A program made the translations under genes and the position numbers. 19,222 nt of DNA from Rhodocyclaceae bacterium UBA1310. Lineage in GTDB: Bacteria > Pseudomonadota > Gammaproteobacteria > Burkholderiales > Rhodocyclaceae. The DNA lies in assembly GCA_002307175.1 (NCBI GenBank), contig DBTS01000043.1, forward strand, positions 11,469-30,690. The letters are read 5' to 3'. Of this stretch, positions 1-6,693 are shown in pieces; the first letter of the stretch is position 1, and each line of letters starts with the position of its first letter. The notes below the pieces were generated by a model, which did no database searches, was not told the origin of the DNA, and saw only the letters and a list, made by a program, of their open reading frames with translations.

Positions 1-26
1 TCTCGCTACAGATCGTGAACAGCTTC

Positions 27-1709
27 TTAGATGGCGAGCGTTTCGGTGAGGTCGCCGGGGGCGGTGGCGCCGTTGGCCTTGCTGGCAGCGTTGCGTTCAG
101 CCAAACCTTCAAGCAGCGGCAGATCATGCACGCGGGTAATGAGACGCAGGACCGAGGTGGTGTCGTAATACTCATGCGCGACATGGCCCTTCCTGGCGTG
201 GGGGGAGATCACCAGGGCGGGGATACGCGAGCCGGGGCCCCAGCGATCACCCTTGGGCGGGGCGACGTGATCCCACCAGCCACCGTTTTCGTCGAAGGTG
301 ACGACAACAACCATATCCTTCCACTGCGGGCTCTTCTGCAGGTGGGCGATGATGTTGGCGACGTGCTGGTCACCGGAAGATACATCAGAATACCCCGCAT
401 GCATATTTAGGTTGCCCTGTGGCTTGTAGAAAGTCACGGCGGGCAGCTTGCCGGCAATGGCGTCGGCAATGAACCGGTTGGAGATCGGGCCGTCGCCCAG
501 GCCACCATCGCGCAGATGTTCTTCACGCGCGGCAGTACCCGGCGCGAACTGCTTGAAGTAGTTGAGCGGGTTGTGGTGGTACTGGAAATTCGGCACATAG
601 GCGCCACCGGCTCCATCCAGGGCAGCCTGCATGCCACCTGCGTACCATGCCCAGGAAACACGCTTTTCAGAGAGCAGATCGCCGATGGTTTTGTGGGTCT
701 GCGGAGGCAGCACCTTGGCGTTGGAGATATCGGAGAGGCGTTTGTCTGCGCCTTCGGGCGCCGGGATGGTACTTGGCTGATAGGGCGGCAGCATGGTGTT
801 GACTGCATAGCCATCGGGGGTGAGCTGGCCGGGATTGACGTATTTGGGCACGCCATCCAGGGCGGAAGCCGGGGAATCCGCTGCCACAGCGAGGCGCGTG
901 CCCTGCGGGCCATCCTGAAGCACGGCGAAGGTATCTTTGGCCGGGCCGGTGGCGGCGTCCGGATAGTACGGGGCACGACCGGCAACGAGGAACTGGTGAT
1001 TGAGGAAGGAGCCACCGAAGGCGGCCATGAAGAAGTTGTCGCACAGTGTGTAATCCTGCGCGAGCTTCCACAGGTTCAGATTCTTCGCGGTTTCGGGGTA
1101 ATAGCCCATCACCAGGGCACCAGAGTCACCCCAGGCGACAAAGCCGTCATTACGCCCACCGTTGATCTGCATCTGATTCTGGTAGAAGGCATGCACCAGA
1201 TCCCGCGTGATCACGGTTTCCGGGAGTGCCTTGCCTTTGTCGTCGCTGATGGCAAATGGTGCATTCGGCAGACCGGCAATGGCCTTCTGGCCGATGAGGT
1301 AGGTCTTGCCGCCGATAGTCTGTTCGAGCTGTACCAGTCCGCCCCAGATTTTTGGCAGTTCAACGAGCGGCTGACCGTTGCGATCAAGCTGGCGCGCGGC
1401 CTGTGCGGGCACTTTCGCGAGAGGAGATGCCACGCCCGGAAAGTCGCCAAAAAGGTTGTTGAACGAGCGGTTTTCCATATAGATCACCACCACATTCTTC
1501 ACCTTCGACTTCAGGCGTTGGTCGAAATTGCCGGCGTGGCGTGGCGCCTCGGGCTGGCCCGGGGTTTTTGTCGCACCCTCGGCAAGCGAGGGCAGGGCGG
1601 TGGCAGCCGCTGCAGCGGCCAGCCCGCCAAGAAGCTTGCGGCGGCCCGGTTGTTCGGGCTGATCAGCAGCGGGGTCTACCGCAACGGGCGGGGTTTTCTT
1701 GTTGTCCAC
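27..1709 (-). CDS. Tat-exported acid phosphatase / phospholipase C-like phosphoesterase
   Basis: Predicted periplasmic phosphoesterase of the AcpA/phospholipase C superfamily (Pfam phosphoesterase PF04185), which hydrolyses phosphomonoesters or phospholipid head groups. Substrate cannot be told from sequence. Seen: a GTG start (1709) preceded by AGAAGGA at good spacing, giving 560 aa. The frame stays open upstream to 1886, but that extension overlaps the Rieske gene and has no signal character. Residues 23-45 hold twin arginines (GRRKLLGG) then an alanine-rich hydrophobic stretch, a Tat-type signal. The N-terminal metal/nucleophile region reads VVVIYMENRSFNNLFG (about 73-88). The C-terminal conserved block FDENGGWWDHV begins at about 472, followed by GPGSRIPALVISP. 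Both blocks are typical of the family and the length is normal. It lies 133 bp downstream of the Rieske gene on the same strand, so they may be cotranscribed. A 12-bp palindrome lies just upstream. Confidence 0.88.
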   Translation of the reverse strand: MDNKKTPPVAVDPAADQPEQPGRRKLLGGLAAAAAATALPSLAEGATKTPGQPEAPRHAGNFDQRLKSKVKNVVVIYMENRSFNNLFGDFPGVASPLAKVPAQAARQLDRNGQPLVELPKIWGGLVQLEQTIGGKTYLIGQKAIAGLPNAPFAISDDKGKALPETVITRDLVHAFYQNQMQINGGRNDGFVAWGDSGALVMGYYPETAKNLNLWKLAQDYTLCDNFFMAAFGGSFLNHQFLVAGRAPYYPDAATGPAKDTFAVLQDGPQGTRLAVAADSPASALDGVPKYVNPGQLTPDGYAVNTMLPPYQPSTIPAPEGADKRLSDISNAKVLPPQTHKTIGDLLSEKRVSWAWYAGGMQAALDGAGGAYVPNFQYHHNPLNYFKQFAPGTAAREEHLRDGGLGDGPISNRFIADAIAGKLPAVTFYKPQGNLNMHAGYSDVSSGDQHVANIIAHLQKSPQWKDMVVVVTFDENGGWWDHVAPPKGDRWGPGSRIPALVISPHARKGHVAHEYYDTTSVLRLITRVHDLPLLEGLAERNAASKANGATAPGDLTETLAI

Positions 1710-1739
1710 TTGGATTTCCTTCTCTTGAGCTGAAAGCAA

Positions 1740-1751
1740 TTTGTATACAAA
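1740..1751. promoter_or_regulatory. 12-bp perfect palindrome upstream of the phosphatase
   Basis: TTTGTATACAAA is its own reverse complement and lies about 30 bp upstream of the phosphatase GTG. The core TTGTATACAA resembles operators of GntR-family regulators (TNGTNNNACNA type). The operator role is inferred; no regulator gene of that family is in the window. Confidence 0.35.
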
Positions 1752-1842
1752 CCGACCGAAATATTGCGGGCTGAATGTTTCAGAATTGCGACATAGGAAA
1801 AACCTCAACGTTTTTTTACGTGTGGCAGGTGAAACACCCCGC

Positions 1843-2487
1843 TCAGGTTTGGTGCGCATCCTCGCCGATGAGCAAATGGTCGGCATCCAACTGCCGGTAA
1901 GGCGGCACCTCCAGGTTCACAAGCGCCGGCATGCCTTTGTACACCCGCCCGGCCAGATCGAAGCGCGAGCCATGGCAGGGGCACAGAAAGCCGCCCGTCC
2001 ACTCTTCGCCCATCCCGCTGCCTGGGCCGGTCTTGAGTTTCGGGCTGATGGCGCAGCCCATATGCGTGCACATGCCGATGCAGACAAAGAAATCCGCCCG
2101 CAGCGAGCGTGTCTCGCCCGCCGCGTAGGCAGGTTGCGCCGAATGCACCGACCGTGGGTCTTCGAGATCGGGAGTGTTCTGGCGCAGATCTGCCAGCATC
2201 TGTGGCGTGCGATGGATAATCCACACCGGCTTGCCCTGCCATTCGATCATCTCTGCCTGCCCTGGAGGTAGATCGCTCAGATCGTAGCGCACAGGCTTGC
2301 CGGCAGCCCTGGCGCGTGCTGGGTACAACAGGCCACTGAGCAGTGGCGCCATTCCCAGCATCGCCGCCAGCAGCGAACGCCGGCGCGGATCAGTGCGGCC
2401 AGCGCAGCAACCCTGCGCCAGAGTTGAATCCGCAGGCCCGGGCAGGCTGGCCTTTCTTCTTCTCGAAAACAGTTTGTGCAGCGCCAT
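1843..2487 (-). CDS. Rieske [2Fe-2S] protein, ubiquinol-cytochrome c reductase type
   Basis: Rieske iron-sulfur protein that would pass electrons from quinol to a cytochrome in the inner membrane. Seen, in 214-aa numbering from ATG 2487: cluster-binding motifs C140-T-H142-M-G-C145 and C169-P-C171-H172-G-S, including the two cysteines expected to form the stabilising disulfide. A twin-arginine stretch DPRRRSLLAAMLG (33-45) precedes a short hydrophobic segment, as in Tat-inserted Rieske anchors. The start is chosen because GGTGG lies upstream of ATG 2487. The frame stays open to 2541, and about 34 residues before the Tat motif is long for the family. Odd: no cytochrome b or c1 gene lies next to it, so it may be a stand-alone paralogue rather than the main bc1 subunit. 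The downstream neighbour is the phosphatase. Confidence 0.88.
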   Translation of the reverse strand: MALHKLFSRRRKASLPGPADSTLAQGCCAGRTDPRRRSLLAAMLGMAPLLSGLLYPARARAAGKPVRYDLSDLPPGQAEMIEWQGKPVWIIHRTPQMLADLRQNTPDLEDPRSVHSAQPAYAAGETRSLRADFFVCIGMCTHMGCAISPKLKTGPGSGMGEEWTGGFLCPCHGSRFDLAGRVYKGMPALVNLEVPPYRQLDADHLLIGEDAHQT

Positions 2488-3272
2488 GGCAATATCCACC
2501 CGGCGTGGGGCCGGGCAACGCAATCTACGGAACCGGAGCATGCTACTCCCGTGGCTGGAAGCCTATCCCGGAAATGTTGCGGATTGGCGACACGGGGGCT
2601 CTGTGAGAGGGCAGGAAGATGTTGCCCGGCTGCACGCTGGCAGGGCTCGGTGGTCGGTTCCTGGAGTGTGCGTTGTGTGGATGGTCTGACCAACGTACTA
2701 GAACCCGAACATCATTCATTCATTTATATGTCGAAGACGTATCCAGAAAACACTGCGCATTCCGAAGCATGAGGTTTTTATTGTTCCACCGCTCCGAGGC
2801 TATGATTAGTCGAAAATCAGGCGACTCCAATGTGAGTCGCTGCTTTGTACATGGCATCATGTGCCTTCCCTGACGGGCACAGATAGCAGCAGATCGGCAT
2901 GTGTCCTACCTCACCATTCAGGCCTATCCAAACAATTGATGGCGAAGTTGCAAAGTCCAACAACCATGTTCCACTGTAAAGAAGGCCTGCAGCGACTGAT
3001 CGGATTTTGGCGTTGCGAGAATTTCTACCCAAAGACAGATTATCGCAGAGTGAAAAAATTGATGCTCTCGGTAACCTGCCAGAGATGAATACATAAACGG
3101 AAATTTTGCCCGCACAGCCATGGAACACCCCTACCCGAATAGCCCTATCAAGTCCTTGCTCATGGTGCTATGACTCACAACGAGAACCGCAGCAGTTCCT
3201 GCGTGTTGATCAACACACAAGGAGATGCAATCAAAAACCAAGACTGGATATCATTAGACAAGGAGCAATATC
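2488..3272. other. Long intergenic region between Rieske and lectin genes
   Basis: No gene is convincing here. The DNA is more AT-rich than the flanks. A 7-bp hairpin, GCGACTC/GAGTCGC (2821-2827 and 2834-2840), lies at the 3' end of an unrecognised minus-strand ORF (2817-3128, 103 codons, with AGGGG before its ATG). A second overlapping minus ORF (2924-3121) reads plausibly in another frame, so the block could be a decayed gene, but neither translation resembles a family I know. The right end holds a palindrome and the lectin leader. Confidence 0.5.
3203..3216. promoter_or_regulatory. 14-bp perfect palindrome upstream of the lectin gene
   Basis: GTGTTGATCAACAC is a perfect inverted repeat centred about 63 bp upstream of the lectin ATG. 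It could be an operator. A TATCAT at 3249-3254 is a possible -10 element for the lectin promoter, but no matching -35 is seen. Confidence 0.35.
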
Positions 3273-3716
3273 ATGGCGGAACAAACTGGTGTATTGCGTT
3301 GGCAACAAGATCATTCATTGGGAATTAGCGCCGATGATTCTATAGCAGGATCAAGCATGCATCTGAAATCCATTACCGTTGACTTTGCGAAATGGGATGT
3401 GGACAAAGACAAGGGAAGCATCGCTCTGAATTATTCGGGTGATCAGCTTTATCTGACCGTTGGCAACGGAGGGGTAACGAGTTCCAGCGCTCTTACATTA
3501 ACCACTTCTCCCACCTCACCGTGGGACTTCAAGACCAAACCCGGCTTCATCATGTGGAGAGGGTCGAGCCTCGTCATTGACGTTCAGGGGCGCAGCAGTA
3601 CCGGCATCGTCTGGCTGTACGATTTTAACGGATCACCAGCCCAGCAGTGGGCGTTTATCCAGTATGCCAACGCTCTGGCAGAAATGGAAAGTGAAAAGGC
3701 CCATTCACACGTATAA
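3273..3716 (+). CDS. Small beta-trefoil (ricin B-type) lectin, cytosolic
   Basis: Predicted carbohydrate-binding protein of 147 aa forming one complete beta-trefoil. Seen: strong AAGGAG seven bases before ATG 3273. The chain divides into three repeats of about 40 residues ending in FAKWDV (about 38-43), SPWDF (about 83-87) and QQWAF (about 124-128). This is the spacing of ricin-B subdomains, each closing with an aromatic QxW-like element. Only the third repeat keeps the canonical pattern (LVIDVQG ... WLYDFNGSPAQQW), so one sugar site is likely and the other two look degenerate. There is no signal peptide, no membrane segment and no attached enzyme domain; a charged tail of about 16 residues follows. 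It is convergent with the double-cystatin gene 440 bp away. Could also be a non-sugar-binding trefoil. Sugar specificity is unknown. Confidence 0.75.
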   Translation: MAEQTGVLRWQQDHSLGISADDSIAGSSMHLKSITVDFAKWDVDKDKGSIALNYSGDQLYLTVGNGGVTSSSALTLTTSPTSPWDFKTKPGFIMWRGSSLVIDVQGRSSTGIVWLYDFNGSPAQQWAFIQYANALAEMESEKAHSHV

Positions 3717-3747
3717 ACCAATAGCATAAATACCAGGCAGTACATAC

Positions 3748-3788
3748 GGCGCAATCCGCAGGCACTCAATGTGCGGGCGAACTGCGCC
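3748..3788. repeat. Nested hairpin downstream of the lectin gene
   Basis: GGCGCA (3748-3753) pairs with TGCGCC (3783-3788), and inside it CCGCA (3756-3760) pairs with TGCGG (3772-3776). It starts 32 bp after the lectin stop codon. There is no T-run, so it is at best a weak terminator or an RNA-stabilising structure. Confidence 0.35.
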
Positions 3789-4157
3789 GCATTCGGGTTG
3801 ATGTATTTCATGAAAATCCCCATCGCTACGCAGAGCCCGTTAGGCAGAGCAAAGCTTATCTTCAGAGGTGGATCACACGGTCCTGTACCTGCCAGACAAC
3901 ACCGTTGCCGCACATCGATAAGTCTTCCCTTTACCGGCTCTTTCATAACCGTTCGATTTTATCCCCGCCAGAAGTGCCCCCTATCTTTTTGCACAAAAAC
4001 GCCGCAAGGATTGAAGCAAAGCTTCATCGGTGCGGCGCAGCGTATCGAATTGATGTTAATTTCTGTTCGGGTCCATTCTTCGTCATGCTTTACCGGCAGC
4101 TTCCGGAAAGCGGCGGCGGCTGATGGTAACGCGAACGGAGAATTCCTTCTGGATAAA
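3789..4157. other. Intergenic region between convergent lectin and cystatin genes
   Basis: I see no supported gene. A minus-strand frame (3584-3946) overlaps the lectin 3' end and has no recognisable domain. The stretch holds the likely terminator of the cystatin gene at 4001-4036. Confidence 0.4.
3994..4036 (-). terminator. Probable terminator of the double-cystatin gene
   Basis: On the minus strand, GCCGCA and TGCGGC (4031-4036 with 4001-4006) form an outer stem around an inner stem TGAAGC/GCTTCA (4012-4017, 4021-4026) with a 3-base loop. It is followed by GTTTTTG (complement of 3994-4000). It lies about 120 bp past the cystatin stop codon. Confidence 0.5.
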
Positions 4158-4709
4158 TCAATGCATGATTGCAATCGGTGCAATTGAACTGATGTGGGGT
4201 TTGCCTGAAAGTGGTTGATATACACGAATCAGCACAGGGTGCGGTGTGGCGCTGGGAGAGAGAACTGTTGCCTTGCACAGGAAGCAGTAATTCGTCCCAG
4301 ATACCACCTGTGTTGCAACCTGCAGCGGATCGTATTTCACGCCAAGCAATCCGTTGAGAGCGGAAGTGAGCACTTCTTTTTCTGCCGGGGATACATCATG
4401 GAATCCAAACCATCCACCGGGGATCGGGTGGCATTCCATCACCGGCGTGATGGCAGTTAGTTGCGCGTCACCCTTCAGCGGACGATAAATATAAATCTCC
4501 ACCAGACTTGTACAGGCGCCTGGGTATACGCCAGTGGCTTCGCACAGGAAGCAGTAGTTGGTGCCCGCCACGGGCTGGGTGGCAACGGCAACGGCCACAT
4601 AGTTGACGCCCATGAGCTTGCTGGTAATCGAGTGCAGTATTTCTTTTGCATCTGCGGAAATTGTGAAGTCGAATTCAGTCCATCCACCGACTACGGTTTT
4701 TGTATCCAT
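4158..4709 (-). CDS. Tandem cystatin-like protein (two domains), cytosolic
   Basis: 183-aa protein of two homologous halves, each resembling a cystatin/stefin, the fold that inhibits papain-like cysteine proteases. Seen: half 1 has an N-terminal GG (8-9), a helix region, then QPVAG (45-49) followed by TNYCFLCEAT. Half 2 has GG (98-99), then QVVSG (134-138) followed by TNYCFLCKAT. Q-x-V-x-G followed by TNY is the signature first hairpin of cystatins, and the glycine pair ahead of the helix matches their N-terminal trunk. Each half ends in a strand reading like YxPLxG plus an I-x-P turn. Cysteines at 53/56 and 142/145 are an added C-x-x-C in both halves. There is no signal peptide. AGGAG lies six bases before ATG 4709. 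The inhibitor function is inferred; the motif is short, though present twice at equivalent positions. Convergent with the lectin gene. Confidence 0.72.
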   Translation of the reverse strand: MDTKTVVGGWTEFDFTISADAKEILHSITSKLMGVNYVAVAVATQPVAGTNYCFLCEATGVYPGACTSLVEIYIYRPLKGDAQLTAITPVMECHPIPGGWFGFHDVSPAEKEVLTSALNGLLGVKYDPLQVATQVVSGTNYCFLCKATVLSPSATPHPVLIRVYQPLSGKPHISSIAPIAIMH

Positions 4710-5074
4710 CGCGAGTCTCCTGTCATATTGGAAATTGCAGATAAATCAGCCCGAAACGCGCAACTCTCAGCGCAGAGAAGGCTGATGCAAAAAAGCGCAA
4801 AAATTTCGCCGGAATTCGCCTTGATAAAGGCGCTTTGAATGCTGGAGCCGTGTGTGCGCACACAACGCTGATGAGGCCCCAGAATGGAATGTGGCGCTGA
4901 TGTACTTCGCCTTGTTATGAGCTGCCACCGCCAGTGTAGCCAAGCACAGTACGAAACCAAGCGTCTTTTCGGGCAGCCCTTTCCGTGGCAATTACGTCGC
5001 GACAGAAAGGGGTACTGTGAGACGAAAGAGGATTGCCATCGAAACCCGACTTCTCGCGGGGGCAGTTGCTCGTC
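4710..5074. other. Intergenic stretch upstream of the double-cystatin gene
   Basis: It probably contains the cystatin promoter, though I cannot fix -35/-10 boxes. It holds a perfect 14-bp palindrome (4851-4864) and a tandem TTCGCC pair (about 4805-4820). A minus-strand frame (4767-4991) with a TTG first codon has a signal-peptide-like start, but its remainder is not convincing. Near 5017 a GTG preceded by AGAAAGGGG opens a 21-codon frame that ends at the repeat; it could be the lost 5' end of the MCP gene. Confidence 0.4.
4851..4864. promoter_or_regulatory. 14-bp perfect palindrome upstream of the cystatin gene
   Basis: TGTGTGCGCACACA is self-complementary and lies about 140 bp upstream of the cystatin ATG. 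It has the same size and TGTG/CACA-like ends as the palindrome before the lectin, but a different centre. The operator role is inferred. Confidence 0.3.
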
Positions 5075-5075
5075 A

Positions 5076-5110
5076 AGGGTGAGCCTGGATCAAAGCGACG
5101 ACCCATCATC
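5076..5110. repeat. Short dispersed repeat, copy 1
   Basis: Aligns without gaps to 5196-5230, exactly 120 bp downstream. The shared core is AGCGACGACCCA preceded by CTGGA. The GGGT and ACCCA/ACCC ends are partly complementary, as in REP-like elements of proteobacteria. Confidence 0.5.
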
Positions 5111-5165
5111 AACATTACCCCAGATTCTGGTCCGGATTGATGGGTTTCTGCGCAAATCCTGATTG

Positions 5166-5178
5166 CATCATTGGCATA
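5166..5178. repeat. 13-bp direct repeat, left copy
   Basis: CATCATTGGCATA recurs identically at 5290-5302, and both copies are preceded by ATT plus one variable base. The two copies bracket the second dispersed repeat. Confidence 0.5.
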
Positions 5179-5195
5179 TGGTGTCGGGTTTCGTA

Positions 5196-5230
5196 GGGTG
5201 GTGTCTGGAGCTCAGCGACGACCCACCAAC
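5196..5230. repeat. Short dispersed repeat, copy 2
   Basis: Second copy of the element at 5076-5110 in the same orientation. The ends GGGTGG and CCACCC-like ACCCACC give imperfect dyad symmetry around CTGGAGCTCAG. Confidence 0.5.
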
Positions 5231-5289
5231 GCATCTTTTTCTATACCGCACCGGCTTCACGTGTGAACAGGTGGGCTGCTGAGCCATTA

Positions 5290-5302
5290 CATCATTGGCA
5301 TA
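5290..5302. repeat. 13-bp direct repeat, right copy
   Basis: Identical to 5166-5178 and ends about 9 bp before the chemotaxis-receptor remnant begins, so it marks the break point of that gene. Confidence 0.5.
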
Positions 5303-5311
5303 CAGATCCGG

Positions 5312-5673
5312 TTTGCGGTGGTGGCCGATGAGGTGCGCAAGCTCTCAGAGCGCACCACGCTTGCCACACAGGAAATCAGCACGATCATCGGCAGTATCCG
5401 CAGTGGCGTGAATGAGGCGATGGGCAGTGTAAGCGCCACTATCGGCACCGTGCAGAAGTGCGTAACGCGCAGCATGGAAGCCAATGAAACAGTGGCATCG
5501 ATCAATACCCACGCACACAATGCCATTAGCATTACGGAGAAAATCTCTCTGGCGCTTGCAGAGCAGCCAATGTGATCGCCTAGGAGACCAATTACTCGGC
5601 AGACCAGACCCGCCAGTCAGCGGCTTCGCTGCGTGAGCTGCCCGACACCATGCACAAGGTGGTGACCCGGTGA
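5312..5673 (+). pseudogene. 3' remnant of a methyl-accepting chemotaxis protein gene
   Basis: The frame opens abruptly at FAVVADEVRKLSERT, the conserved tail of the MCP signalling hairpin, followed by about 80 residues of typical coiled-coil sequence (TLATQEISTIIGSIR and onward). The sensor, membrane and HAMP parts and the start codon are missing. The frame ends at LAEQPM-stop near 5575. In another frame the expected continuation is readable (ANVIA-stop-ETN, then SADQTRQSAASLREL, ending MHKVVTR at 5670 with stop TGA 5671-5673). The break fits a 4-base deletion in a GCAGGCAG-like sequence plus a CAG to TAG change. It is a dead gene with its terminator still intact downstream. Confidence 0.85.
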
Positions 5674-5684
5674 GCTGATGCCGT

Positions 5685-5716
5685 GCCTGCACCCTTTTTG
5701 GGGTGCAGGCTTTTTT
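5685..5716 (+). terminator. Rho-independent terminator after the MCP remnant
   Basis: A perfect 10-bp stem, GCCTGCACCC (5685-5694) with GGGTGCAGGC (5701-5710), a loop of TTTTTG and a run of six T (5711-5716). It sits 12 bp after the remnant's last stop codon. Confidence 0.9.
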
Positions 5717-5796
5717 CTCTGACGGCGTTTGCTCAGCGAAGTGGGCCGGCGCTACATGCCCCCTTGCAGGCGGGCATCTAAGTTCCAAGTACTGGG

Positions 5797-6693
5797 TTAC
5801 TTGGTCACGTTGAGAAACGGAATCGGGGCGCCGGCATAGATTGCGGTGGGCAACTGACCGTTCCATTTGTCTGCCTTTGCCTTTTCCACTTCGATGCGCC
5901 GCAGTTCGAGCACATCCCGGTTTTGGGCAAGCGCGGCATTCTGCACACGCAGCGCTTCGGCCTGCGCCTTGGCAATGGCGAGGCTGGCATAGGCTTCGCC
6001 ATCCGCTTCGGCCTTCTTGGCGTTGGCTTCGGCCTCGGCAATGGCTACCTTCTGTTTCTGCTCGGCTTCAACCGTCTTGAGCTTGTTTTCGGCGGCGAGC
6101 CGCAGCTGTTCCTGGGTTACCTTGTCGTTGATGGCATGCATGTAGGAATCGGAAAACGCGAAGTTGCGCATGTCGATATTGATCACCTGCGCGCCGTACA
6201 AGGCCAGTTTCATCTTGAGCGCTTCGCCGATATCAGCCGAGACCTTGGCGCGTTCTGCAATCAGATCAGGCGCCGTGTATTTTGCTGTCACCGCCTTGAA
6301 GACTTCCTGGGTTGCCGTCTGCACGTAGGATGAGAGGTCCCCGTCGTGCGAGTATTTCTCAAAGACTTCGGCTACCTTGTCGGTCGCGATGCTGTAGCGG
6401 ACAGTCATGCTGACACGGACGGGCTGGGTGTCACTGGTACTGCCATCAGCTTCCTCGACATCGGCTTTCTCTGCCCGGATACTGAAGTTTGAGAGTTTCT
6501 GCCAGGGTGGCAGTATCGCCAGGCCTTCGCCCTCGATGCCAACAATCCGCCCAAACTGGGTGACCACGCCCCGGCTTCCCGTCGGGACGGAATAGAAGGG
6601 CCAGCAGATCCATACCACGACCACGCCGACAATCACCACAGGCAGGGCCGTTTTGAGAGACGAAGGTATTGCCGCCGACAACGGATTTTTCAT
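5797..6693 (-). CDS. SPFH/Band 7 (prohibitin-like) membrane protein
   Basis: 298-aa protein of the stomatin/prohibitin/HflK-C superfamily, whose members form large membrane-anchored rings that influence protease access and membrane microdomains. Seen: one N-terminal membrane segment (about 15-33, rich in valine), then a Band 7 domain (about 34-200) beginning VPTGSRGVVTQFGRI. An alanine/glutamate-rich helix with AEAEANAKKAEADGEA follows (about 200-260), and a conserved end NGQLPTAIYAGAPIPFL. Start ATG 6693 has GGAAGAGG seven bases upstream. No nfeD-like or hflK/hflX gene is beside it, so it appears to be a stand-alone gene. The end pattern is closer to prohibitin-like single-gene members than to HflC. 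Specific partner is unknown. Confidence 0.85.
   Translation of the reverse strand: MKNPLSAAIPSSLKTALPVVIVGVVVVWICWPFYSVPTGSRGVVTQFGRIVGIEGEGLAILPPWQKLSNFSIRAEKADVEEADGSTSDTQPVRVSMTVRYSIATDKVAEVFEKYSHDGDLSSYVQTATQEVFKAVTAKYTAPDLIAERAKVSADIGEALKMKLALYGAQVINIDMRNFAFSDSYMHAINDKVTQEQLRLAAENKLKTVEAEQKQKVAIAEAEANAKKAEADGEAYASLAIAKAQAEALRVQNAALAQNRDVLELRRIEVEKAKADKWNGQLPTAIYAGAPIPFLNVTK

Noticed and set aside
516..1733. Long plus-strand reading frame opposite the phosphatase gene
   Set aside because: It lies entirely antisense to a gene with clear family motifs, has no recognisable domain or ribosome site, and is a by-product of high-GC codon bias.
1710..1886. 59-codon N-terminal extension of the phosphatase frame
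   Set aside because: It would overlap the Rieske gene and place the Tat signal far inside the protein. GTG 1709 has a proper ribosome site.
2817..3128. Minus-strand 103-codon ORF with a possible ribosome site and 3' hairpin
   Set aside because: Composition is not clearly coding and an overlapping frame looks as good. I kept it only as a remark in the intergenic entry.
3584..3946. Minus-strand 120-codon frame overlapping the lectin 3' end
   Set aside because: It overlaps a well-supported gene, has no ribosome site I trust and no recognisable domain.
4767..4991. Minus-strand frame with a signal-peptide-like start
   Set aside because: The only start codon is TTG without a ribosome site, and the sequence after the hydrophobic part is random-looking; hydrophobic character alone is not enough.
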